Made by a program: the position numbers and the translations under genes | Shown: positions 1 through 7,690 of the stretch, one piece after another | Numbering within the stretch: the stretch's first letter is position 1 | Layout of the letters: each line of letters starts with the position of its first letter | Notes under the pieces: generated by a model | Told to the model about the DNA's origin: nothing | The model's database searches: none | The model's input: only the letters and a program-made list of their open reading frames with translations | Source: Planctomycetota bacterium | Lineage (GTDB): Bacteria; Planctomycetota; Phycisphaerae; Sedimentisphaerales; Anaerobacaceae | Direction: 5' to 3' | DNA length: 36,485 bases | Assembly: GCA_019456145.1 (NCBI GenBank) | Contig: VRUL01000026.1 | Coordinates: forward strand, 29,233 to 65,717

Positions 1-3000
1 ACTCGCCACTGCGCGCCTGCAACGACAGCTTCGGCTGGCAGGATTGTGACCTGTAAGGAACCTGCCTGCGCGGTATAAGTTCCGGTGGTAGTTGTGGTCT
101 GGCCATCGTTAATCTGGACCGCCTCGTTAATCGGTGTATTCCAGCCGGCGACCGCCTTGTACTCTACCGTATGAGAGCCGACCGAAAGGCCGCTTTCCGT
201 GTAATCGCTGTCTCTCCATGCGCCACCGTCTACTCGCCATTTTGCTCCGGCATCTATAGCCCCCTGGGATAAGATTGTCACCTGTAAATAACCTGTCTGC
301 TGGGTATAAGTCCCGGTAGTGGTGGTCGTCAGGCCATCGTTAATCTGGACCGTCTCGTTAATCGGTGTGTCCCAGCCGGTGATTGTATTGTACTCTACCG
401 TGTGAGAGCCAACCGACAGACCGCTCTCTATGTAGCCGGTGGCACGCCACAGGCCGCCATCGACACGCCATTGCGCCCCGGCGGTTACAACTCCAGGCGG
501 CAAGATAGTTACTTGCAGCGAACCTGTCTGCTGGATATAAGTTCCGGTAGTGGTAGTCGTCAAACCATCGTTAATCTGGACCGTCTCGTTAATCGGTGTG
601 TCCCACCCGGTGATTGTATTGTACTCGACCGTATGAGAGCCGACCGAAAGGCCGCTCTCTGTGTATCCGGTGTCACGCCATGCGCCGCCATCGACCCGCC
701 ATTTTGCTCCGGCATCTATAGCCCCCTGGGATAAGATTGTCACCTGTAAATAACCTGTCTGCTGCGTATACGTACCTGTTGTGGTAGTTGTAAGGCCATC
801 GTTAATCTGTACTATTTCATCGGCCGGCTTATTCCAACTGCTAACGGTACTGTACTCGACCGTATGTGAACCAACCGCAAGGCCGCTTTCCGTGTAACCG
901 GTGGCACGCCATGCGCCGCCATCCACTCGCCACTGCGCCCCGGCGGTTACTACTCCCGGCGGCAAGATACTAACTTGCAGTGAACCTGTCTGCTGGGTAT
1001 AAGTCCCGGTGGTAGCCGTCGTCAGACCATCGTTAATCTGGACCACCTCGTTAATCGGTGTGTCCCAACCGGTGACAGCCTTGTACTCGACCGTATGTGA
1101 ACCAACCGACAGACCGCCCGCTATGTAGCCGGTGTCACGCCACAGGCCACCATCGACACGCCACTGCGCCCCGGCGGTTACTACTCCAGGCGGTAAAATA
1201 GTTACCTGCAGCGATCCTGTTTGCTGGGTATAAGTCCCAGTAGTGGTGGTCGTCAAACCATCGTTAATCTGGACCGCCTCGTTAATCGGCGTATCCCAGC
1301 CGGTGATTGCATTATACTCTACTGTATGAGAACCTACTGCAAGGCCGCTCTCTGTGTAGCCGCTATCACGCCATAGGCCGCCATCCACTCGCCATTGCGC
1401 CCCGGCCGTGACAACTCCAGGCGGCAAGATAGTGACCTGTAGCAAGCCGGTCTGCTGCGTATAGGTTCCGGTGGTAGCCGTCGTCAGGCCATCGTTAATC
1501 TGGACCGTCTCGTTAATCGGTGTATCCCAGCCGGTGATTGTATTATACTCGACCGTATGAGAACCTACTGCAAGGCCGCTCTCTGTGTAACCGCTGTCTC
1601 TCCATGCGCCGCTGTCTACCCGCCATTTTGCTCCGGCATCTATAGCCCCCTGGGATAAGATTGTCACCTGTAAATAGCCTGTCTGCTGCGTATAAGTTCC
1701 CGTCGTAGTGGTCGTCAGACCATCGTTGATCTGGACGGTTTCATCGGCCGGCTTATTCCAACTGCTGACGGTACTGTACTCGACCGTATGTGAACCAACC
1801 AACAGGCCGCTCTCTGTGTATCCGGTGTCACGCCATGCGCCGCCATCGACTCGCCACTGTGCACCGGCTGTAACAACTCCAGGCGGCAAGATAGTTACCT
1901 GCAGCGAACCTGTCTGCTGGACATAAGTACCTGTTGTGGTAGTTGTAAGGCCATCGTTAATTTGTACCGTCTCGTTAATCGGCGTATCCCAGCCGGTGAT
2001 CACCTTGTACTCTACTGTGTGAGAGCCGACCGAAATGCCGATCTCCGTGTAGCCGGTGTCACGCCATAGGCCGCCATCCACTCGCCACTGTGCACCGCCC
2101 GTTACTGCTCCCGGCGGTAAAATAGTTACCTGCAGCAAGCCTGTCTGCTGGACATAAGTACCTGTTGTGGTAGTTGTAAGGCCATCGTTAATCTGGACCG
2201 TCTCGTTAATCGGTGTGTCCCAGCCGGTGACCGCCTTGTACTCTACCGTATGAGAGCCGACAGAAAGGCCGATCTCTATGTATCCGGTGGCACGCCATGG
2301 GCCGCCGTCCACTCGCCACTGCGCCCCGGCCGTAACAACTCCAGGCGGCAAGATAGTTACCTGCAGCGAGCCTGTCTGCTGGGTATAAGTTCCCGTGGTG
2401 GTGGTTGTCAGGCCATCGTTAATCTGGACCGTCTCGTTAATCGGTGTATCCCAGCCGGTGACAGCATTGTACTCGACCGTGTGAGAACCGACCGAAAGGC
2501 CGCTCTCTGTGTAGCCGCTGTCTCTCCATGCGCCGCTGTCTACCCGCCATTTTGCTCCGGCATCTATAGCCCCCTGGGATAAGATTGTCACCTGTAAATA
2601 ACCTGTCTGTTGGGTATACGTACCTGTAGTGGTAGTTGTAAGGCCATCGTTAATCTGGACCATTTCATCGGCCGGCTTATTCCAACTGCTTACGGTACTG
2701 TACTCGACAGTATGTGAACCTACTGTAAGGCCGCTCTCTATGTAGCCGGTGTCACGCCATGGGCCGCCGTCGACACGCCACTGCGCTCCGGCTGTAACAA
2801 CTCCCGGCGGTAAGATAGTTACCTGCAGCGAGCCGCTCTGTGCGGTATAGGTTCCCGTGGTGGTAGTCGTCAAACCATCGTTAATCTGGACCGTCTCGTT
2901 AATAGGTGTATCCCACCCAGTGACCGCCTTGTACTCTACAGTGTGAGAGCCGACTGAAAGGCCGCTCTCTATGTATCCGGTGTCACGCCATGGGCCACCG

Positions 3001-3530
3001 CCATCGACCCGCCATTTTGCCCCGGCGGTTACAACTCCAGGCGGCAAGATAGTTACCTGCAGCGAGCCTGTCTGCTGGATATAAGTTCCGGTAGCAGTCG
3101 TCGTCACACCATCGTTAATCTGGACGGTCTCATTAACCGGTGTGTCCCACCCGGTGACCGCCTTGTACTCTACTGTGTGAGAGCCGACCGAAAGGCCGCT
3201 CTCTGTGTAATCGCTGTCTCTCCACGCACCGCCGTCGACACGCCACTGTGCCCCGGCGGTAACAACTCCAGGCGGTAAAATCGTTACCTGCAGCGAACCT
3301 GTCTGCTGGATATAAGTTCCCGTGGTAGTGGCCGTCAGGCCATCGTTAATCTGGACCGTCTCGTTAATAGGTGTATCCCACCCAGTGACCGCCTTGTACT
3401 CTACAGTGTGAGAGCCGACTGAAAGGCCGCTTTCCGTGTAATCGCTGTCTCTCCACGCACCGCCGTCGACACGCCACTGTGCCCAGGCCGTGACCGCTCC
3501 CGGCGGCGAGATAGTTACCTGTAGTGAGCC
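1..3530 (-). repeat. Tandem array of 231-bp (77-codon) units
   Basis: The conserved CATCGTTAAT core recurs at 104, 335, 566, 797, 1028, 1259, 1490, 1721, 1952, 2183, 2414, 2645, 2876, 3110, 3341 and 3569. All spacings are 231 except one of 234 and one of 228, so every copy keeps the reading frame. The 234 and 228 spacings come from a one-codon gain near 3000 and a one-codon loss near 3550. Units differ by scattered, mostly third-position changes, so the array is old enough to have diverged but is still homogenised. It continues beyond the left edge. Confidence 0.97.
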
Positions 3531-4670
3531 GGTCTGCTGGGTATACGTACCGGTCATGGCCGTCACGCCATCGTTAATCTGGATTGTGTCGTCAATCGGC
3601 TCGTTCCAGTTGCTTATTACCTTATACTCAACCGTGTGAGGACCAACCGAAAGACCGGTCTCCGTGTAGCCACTATCCCTCCATGTGTCACTGGACTGTT
3701 GTTCAAGCATGAATACATCAAAGGAATATGCCTTACGAAATTCGGGGGTATTCGGGTCGGCCTCAGCACGAACAGTAAAGCTACCATCGGATGCCGTGAT
3801 GCCAGTCCAGCGTGCAACGTAACCCTGGTTGTAATTATATCCGGTACTGAACCTCACCTTGTCTTCAGCGAGAACGTCAACGCCACTGGTGCTGGCATTG
3901 GTGTATGTGTCGGCGCCGGTAAGAGTATAAATCGTCCAACGGTTGGCATAGTTGGGATCGCCCCGATTAGCAGACGTAGCAAAGGTGTACTCTGTGTTTG
4001 GATCCAAGCCGGTGAACGTCAGCTCGATCCACCAGCCGACGTCACCGTAATAAATCACGCCGGTCATGTCGGCAATCCCGGCGAATGTGTTGTTGGCATC
4101 GGTGCCCACGGCACAGTCACTTCCGCCATTGGCGGGTACCGACTGCCAGGTAACACTTCCGCTCTGTGTCAGCGTTGCCGTGATCCCCATTTCATTACCC
4201 GTGACAAAGTCCAACAACGGACCGGAAGTAGGGCCGGTGTATCTGTCACCAATGCCGTAGGTTGTAACATTGTTGGCAATGTACTGGTCGTTGCCGTCAT
4301 ATACGCAGTCGTTGTAAGCGACCCTCGACACACCCTGACCGGCACCACTTTCTACTCGCCACTGTGCCCCGGCGGTGACAGCTTCCGGCGGTAAGATTGT
4401 GACCTGCAATGAACCCGTCTTTATTTGCCAATCCGCGGCCAATAAGGCAAAGTCAGCTGAATTTATCCCATTAACACCATCAAAGTCGGCACAATCATTG
4501 GGGTGGCCCGAGCATCCCGGGGGGTCCAGCCACTGCTCGACAAAAATCCTCAGGTCCGAGGAATCGATGTCACAATCCCCATTCAAATCAACGACGGGAC
4601 AGCCGGCCCTTACCGAACCGACTCCGACCAGGGACACAGTTAACACCAACGTGAGCAGTGAAATTCTCAT
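1..4670 (-). CDS. Giant secreted repeat protein, dockerin-like N-terminus, 5' part only
   Basis: The reading frame opens at ATG 4670 (MRISLLTLVL) and stays open to the left edge, so 1556 residues are visible and the C-terminus is missing. Residues 1-22 are a signal peptide. Residues 27-80 hold two dockerin-like calcium loops (DLNGDCDIDSSDL and DFDGVNGINSADF). From residue 86 come 77-residue units starting GSLQVTILPPGAVTAGAQWR and closing with TPINETVQINDG. Unit 1 is split by a ~209-residue module, units 2-16 are complete and unit 17 is cut by the edge. The start at 4670 is preferred over ATG 4676 because GAAAAGG lies 9 bases before it. The units resemble small beta-sandwich stalk repeats (PEGA-like, inferred). 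A surface or extracellular adhesion or scaffold role is likely. The dockerin/repeat architecture is seen directly; the function is unknown. Confidence 0.9.
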   Translation of the reverse strand, partial: MRISLLTLVLTVSLVGVGSVRAGCPVVDLNGDCDIDSSDLRIFVEQWLDPPGCSGHPNDCADFDGVNGINSADFALLAADWQIKTGSLQVTILPPEAVTAGAQWRVESGAGQGVSRVAYNDCVYDGNDQYIANNVTTYGIGDRYTGPTSGPLLDFVTGNEMGITATLTQSGSVTWQSVPANGGSDCAVGTDANNTFAGIADMTGVIYYGDVGWWIELTFTGLDPNTEYTFATSANRGDPNYANRWTIYTLTGADTYTNASTSGVDVLAEDKVRFSTGYNYNQGYVARWTGITASDGSFTVRAEADPNTPEFRKAYSFDVFMLEQQSSDTWRDSGYTETGLSVGPHTVEYKVISNWNEPIDDTIQINDGVTAMTGTYTQQTGSLQVTISPPGAVTAWAQWRVDGGAWRDSDYTESGLSVGSHTVEYKAVTGWDTPINETVQINDGLTATTTGTYIQQTGSLQVTILPPGVVTAGAQWRVDGGAWRDSDYTESGLSVGSHTVEYKAVTGWDTPVNETVQINDGVTTTATGTYIQQTGSLQVTILPPGVVTAGAKWRVDGGGPWRDTGYIESGLSVGSHTVEYKAVTGWDTPINETVQINDGLTTTTTGTYTAQSGSLQVTILPPGVVTAGAQWRVDGGPWRDTGYIESGLTVGSHTVEYSTVSSWNKPADEMVQINDGLTTTTTGTYTQQTGYLQVTILSQGAIDAGAKWRVDSGAWRDSGYTESGLSVGSHTVEYNAVTGWDTPINETVQINDGLTTTTTGTYTQQTGSLQVTILPPGVVTAGAQWRVDGGPWRATGYIEIGLSVGSHTVEYKAVTGWDTPINETVQINDGLTTTTTGTYVQQTGLLQVTILPPGAVTGGAQWRVDGGLWRDTGYTEIGISVGSHTVEYKVITGWDTPINETVQINDGLTTTTTGTYVQQTGSLQVTILPPGVVTAGAQWRVDGGAWRDTGYTESGLLVGSHTVEYSTVSSWNKPADETVQINDGLTTTTTGTYTQQTGYLQVTILSQGAIDAGAKWRVDSGAWRDSGYTESGLAVGSHTVEYNTITGWDTPINETVQINDGLTTATTGTYTQQTGLLQVTILPPGVVTAGAQWRVDGGLWRDSGYTESGLAVGSHTVEYNAITGWDTPINEAVQINDGLTTTTTGTYTQQTGSLQVTILPPGVVTAGAQWRVDGGLWRDTGYIAGGLSVGSHTVEYKAVTGWDTPINEVVQINDGLTTATTGTYTQQTGSLQVSILPPGVVTAGAQWRVDGGAWRATGYTESGLAVGSHTVEYSTVSSWNKPADEIVQINDGLTTTTTGTYTQQTGYLQVTILSQGAIDAGAKWRVDGGAWRDTGYTESGLSVGSHTVEYNTITGWDTPINETVQINDGLTTTTTGTYIQQTGSLQVTILPPGVVTAGAQWRVDGGLWRATGYIESGLSVGSHTVEYNTITGWDTPINETVQINDGLTTTTTGTYTQQTGYLQVTILSQGAIDAGAKWRVDGGAWRDSDYTESGLSVGSHTVEYKAVAGWNTPINEAVQINDGQTTTTTGTYTAQAGSLQVTILPAEAVVAGAQWR
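3699..4325 (-). other. VAYNDC...FMLE module inserted inside repeat unit 1
   Basis: Residues 116-324 of the giant repeat protein form a self-contained module beginning RVAYNDC and ending FDVFMLE. The module has GWWIELTFTGLDPNTEYTF in its middle and GYVARWTGITASDGSFTVRA near its end. It sits between the front half of a 77-residue unit (ending QWRVESGA) and its back half (starting DTWRDSGYTETG). It therefore interrupts the unit rather than lying between units. A related module is at 12296-12916. It is probably a beta-sandwich binding domain, but no family name can be given from the sequence. Confidence 0.85.
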
Positions 4671-4842
4671 AGACATGGGCCTTTTCAACATCCATCCTCA
4701 CTGATTTTTAGCTCAGCGACCGCAGCTTGCTCTTTGTGAATTACCATTTCACCTGTGACTACGAGACCGCAGGTGTGAAACCTTGCAAAATGGAATCCCT
4801 GTAACTTATGGGACTTAATTATCGATTACATGAATCTCGTAT

Positions 4843-4872
4843 ATTTTAACATATCCTGGGTGGTTAAGTCAA
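4843..4872 (-). promoter_or_regulatory. Candidate sigma-70-like promoter of the giant repeat gene
   Basis: On the minus strand TTGACT (4872-4867) is followed after 18 bases by TAAAAT (4848-4843). This predicts a start near 4836 and a leader of about 165 bases. The leader contains an imperfect hairpin (TTTCACCTG at 4747-4755 against CAGGTGTGAAA at 4770-4780). Each box matches the consensus at 5 of 6 positions. The match is by eye only. Confidence 0.45.
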
Positions 4873-4895
4873 TAGTTATTACCTCGCGATTGCCC

Positions 4896-4924
4896 TTGCT
4901 CCTACCAGCAAAGAGCGATATACT
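4896..4924 (+). promoter_or_regulatory. Candidate promoter of the PQQ-like propeller gene
   Basis: TTGCTC (4896-4901), a 17-base spacer and TATACT (4919-4924) lie about 65 bases before the start codon of the plus-strand gene. The -10 box has 5 of 6 consensus bases, but the -35 box only 3 of 6. The rest of the 320-base divergent intergenic region holds the opposite promoter and a weak hairpin. Confidence 0.35.
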
Positions 4925-4990
4925 ACATGTTAATACCAAATATTAGCATAAAGATCACCAGGATATTATCCGGATATTACAAAGGAATTC

Positions 4991-6214
4991 ATGATGAAAA
5001 GAATTGTCAGGCCCCTTTTGTCAATTGTGATTATATTCAGCTCTTCAGTTTGTGCGGGTAAAGATTGGAATCAGTTTCGCGGTCCCCGCCGTAATGGAAG
5101 CGCTGCTGAATCAGGTCTTCTTCAGAAGTGGCCTGATGGTGGTCCGGCTATGCTGTGGTCTCTCGAAGGGCTCGGAAGAGGATTTGCCTCGGTTTCGGTA
5201 GTGGATGAAACCATTTACACTACAGGAATGATTGACAAAACAGGGTATCTCTTTGCCATTGATTACAACGGCAAGCTCAAATGGGAAAAGGAATACGGCC
5301 CGGAATGGACCGGTTCATACCCGGGAACCCGCACCACACCGACCGTTGATGAGAACCGGCTCTATATCATGAGCGGTCAGGGCAGAATTGTCTGTTTCAA
5401 GCGAGACCAGGGTAATCTCGTCTGGCAAGTAGATACACTGGAGAAATTCCAGGGCAAGAACATTAAATGGGGAATTGCTGAGTCAGTATTGATTGATGGC
5501 GATAAAGTCTTCTGCACTCCGGGCGGCAAAGACGCCACGATTGTTGCATTGAACAAACATACAGGGCAAACCATCTGGACCACCAAAGGATTGAGCAATC
5601 TTTCTGCCTATTGCTCGCCCATACTTTACGAAACAAATAAGAAACGCCTGTTGTTTACGATGGTAGAGAAGTTGATAGTATGTGTGGATAGTGAGAACGG
5701 CAAGGTTCTTTGGACGATTCCCCATAAAACACGCAATGACATAGCCGCCGTCACTCCGTTGAAGTATTGTCAAAATCGAGTGTATTTTACCAGTCACGTA
5801 ATCGGCGGAACCATGATTAGATTTCCACAGGATGGCAGCAATTATACAGAACTCTGGTCCAGCAAAGCTCTGGACAGCCTTCATGGAGGAGTTGTATTGT
5901 ACGGTGCACTCTATGGCTCCGATATCAAAGGCAACTGGGTATCCCAGCATCCCGGGACGGGCAAGGTAATGTTCGAGGAAAAGCTGCTTGACGCCAAAGG
6001 CTCCATCGCATGTGCAGATGGAATGCTGTACTGCTATAGTGAGAAAGGCACTCTCGCTCTTGTCGATCGATGGCGGGACGGTATGAAATTGGTTAGTTCA
6101 TTCAAAATAATTCTGGGAACAAATGAACACTGGGCACATCCGGTTATATGTGATGGTCGGCTCTATATCCGCCACGGCGATGTCCTCATGGCATTCGATA
6201 TTAAGAAAAAATAG
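4991..6214 (+). CDS. Secreted PQQ-like (BamB-type) beta-propeller protein
   Basis: A 407-residue protein with a signal peptide (about residues 1-23, ending SSSVCAG) followed by DWNQFRGPRRNG. That opening is typical of the planctomycete family of exported PQQ-binding-like propellers. Blade-type repeats are visible: LFAIDYNGKLKWEKE, RIVCFKRDQGNLVWQ, IVALNKHTGQTIWTT and LIVCVDSENGKVLWT. Such eight-bladed propellers may bind quinone cofactors or simply act as scaffolds. No catalytic residues of a quinoprotein dehydrogenase were identified. AAAGGA is only 4 bases before ATG 4991, so the second ATG (4994) may be the true start. The next gene converges on it. The fold is fairly certain, the substrate unknown. 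Confidence 0.9.
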   Translation: MMKRIVRPLLSIVIIFSSSVCAGKDWNQFRGPRRNGSAAESGLLQKWPDGGPAMLWSLEGLGRGFASVSVVDETIYTTGMIDKTGYLFAIDYNGKLKWEKEYGPEWTGSYPGTRTTPTVDENRLYIMSGQGRIVCFKRDQGNLVWQVDTLEKFQGKNIKWGIAESVLIDGDKVFCTPGGKDATIVALNKHTGQTIWTTKGLSNLSAYCSPILYETNKKRLLFTMVEKLIVCVDSENGKVLWTIPHKTRNDIAAVTPLKYCQNRVYFTSHVIGGTMIRFPQDGSNYTELWSSKALDSLHGGVVLYGALYGSDIKGNWVSQHPGTGKVMFEEKLLDAKGSIACADGMLYCYSEKGTLALVDRWRDGMKLVSSFKIILGTNEHWAHPVICDGRLYIRHGDVLMAFDIKKK

Positions 6215-6263
6215 TATGTGAAATATAAATATCCCCCCTTGATCTTCGTCCGGCATGTTCAGA

Positions 6264-7334
6264 TTATTTTGTGAGCAAATCTACCATCAGATCCCAGAAG
6301 CGTTTCTCGTCAATGGTGAAAAGGATGCGGGCCTTTTGGGTACCAGCGGGTCCTCGTTTGCTATAACCGAGGCTTCGACCGTAGTCCAGGCCATAATCTG
6401 AATTGACATCGACCCATCGAGTTTCTTCTTCAGTAATTAACGCCGGATCAATGACAACCGCAGCGGCGATAGTATCCCAAACCAACCGAGTATAGTTGGG
6501 ATTCTTTTTAAACTCCGGCCCATACTTCTCCTTAAACATCTTTGCAATTGGTTTGTTTACTGCTGTAATGCGATCAAAGATTTTCTTGTTGAAACGATAT
6601 TTCTCACAGACATCTAATCCGACAATGAGTTGGTCGGCAAAGGGAGTTCGAACACACATTTTGGCCGCCTCCGGATCAAACCACCAATTGAACTCGGCTG
6701 ATGGAGTCGTATTGCCCGGAGTATCAAACGCTCCACCCATATACACAACCCTCTTTATCAGGGGAATAATCTCCGGAGCTATTCTTATGGCGATTGCCAG
6801 GTTCGTACATGGACCGATTGGCATGACGGTGACTTCTCCGGGATTGGCCTTGATGGTATCAATCAGAAAGTTCACTGCGTGCTTATCCACAGGCTTTATT
6901 GTTGGCCTGCCTCCAAATTCGGTGCGATATACATCAAGAAACGATGCTGGTTCAGTCCTTCCAAAACAGCCGGTATAGCTTGAGCTAAAGCCAAACATTT
7001 TTCGCTCGACTTCCATGGTCTCATAACGCCCTGCTCGAAGTGGATAACGTATTCCTGATGCAACCGGAATGTCCTTGCGATTCAGCACCTCAAGTTGGCG
7101 AACAGCATACGCCGTTCCCTCTGAGAGCCAGGTGTTTCCGGGGACTATCGTCACACCGAGCAACTCTATATCCGGATGGTTCGCGAGCATCATCATCGCC
7201 ACACCATCGTCATACAAGAGCACCATATCGGCATCAAGAATGACTTTCTCTTTGGCTCCAGCAAGAGAGACAAGAGCCACAAACAGCAGTACTATTCCAA
7301 CAGATACAATACGGCAGCGCTTCATAGTGAGCAT
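6264..7334 (-). CDS. Exported inosine-uridine-type nucleoside hydrolase family protein
   Basis: A 356-residue protein with a signal peptide (residues 4-27), so it acts outside the cytoplasm. The N-terminal calcium/ribose motif is ILDADMVLLYDD (D34, D36, D42, D43). AEFNWWFDPEAA at 213-224 matches the family's ribose-binding segment. The last calcium aspartate is D287, preceded by W286. In classical IU-type enzymes the residue before this aspartate is the proton-donating histidine. In trypanosomal IAG-type enzymes it is a stacking tryptophan, so W286 suggests IAG-like chemistry (inference). Several planctomycete relatives are only putative hydrolases and may cleave other ribosides. AAAGGATAAG lies before ATG 7334; ATG 7325 is an alternative start. 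Confidence 0.88.
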   Translation of the reverse strand: MLTMKRCRIVSVGIVLLFVALVSLAGAKEKVILDADMVLLYDDGVAMMMLANHPDIELLGVTIVPGNTWLSEGTAYAVRQLEVLNRKDIPVASGIRYPLRAGRYETMEVERKMFGFSSSYTGCFGRTEPASFLDVYRTEFGGRPTIKPVDKHAVNFLIDTIKANPGEVTVMPIGPCTNLAIAIRIAPEIIPLIKRVVYMGGAFDTPGNTTPSAEFNWWFDPEAAKMCVRTPFADQLIVGLDVCEKYRFNKKIFDRITAVNKPIAKMFKEKYGPEFKKNPNYTRLVWDTIAAAVVIDPALITEEETRWVDVNSDYGLDYGRSLGYSKRGPAGTQKARILFTIDEKRFWDLMVDLLTK

Positions 7335-7690
7335 AGTCTTATCCTTTTTCTTAGTGTTATCCCGAATTCAAGAAGTTCCTAAACATACCAGATTATTGAA
7401 GAACTGCCGCTATTTTGACCGGTAGTCCCTTTTCCGGGGCTACGAGCATATTTTTCGCAACGTAAGACAACTCTATCATGCTTTGTCTCTTCGGGCACTT
7501 TAGTCTTGATAATGGTCGTACTCACCGGCTCTTAGCGGCAGTTCGTCCGGCCCCCATTGGTAAACAGGCAGCATTTGATACCCACGTCTCTGTACAGATG
7601 CTCAAAGATTCTTGCCGCTTCGTCAGAACGCACCGCGAACCTTGATTGACTCCTCCTTGGTACTGTGCTATTGCCTTTCTGTCAAAGGTT
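7335..7690 (-). other. 356-bp gap with decayed coding-like sequence
   Basis: No intact gene is visible. On the minus strand two short open stretches lie in the same frame, separated by one TAA (7534-7532). The first is 7633-7532, reading VRSDEAARIFEHLYRDVG and onward; the second is 7525-7379, reading VSTTIIKTKVPEETKHDRVV and onward. Their composition looks protein-like, and AGGAGGAG occurs upstream near 7647-7654. I do not recognise a family. It may be a gene remnant or chance. Confidence 0.3.

Noticed and set aside
1..3530. CRISPR-like or non-coding satellite array
   Set aside because: Units are 231 bases with no spacers, all length changes are multiples of three, and the minus strand is one open frame with a signal peptide, so it is a coding repeat.
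3636..4394. Plus-strand frame of 252 codons
   Set aside because: It lies opposite the giant repeat protein and its translation lacks any domain; the minus strand has clear dockerin and module motifs.
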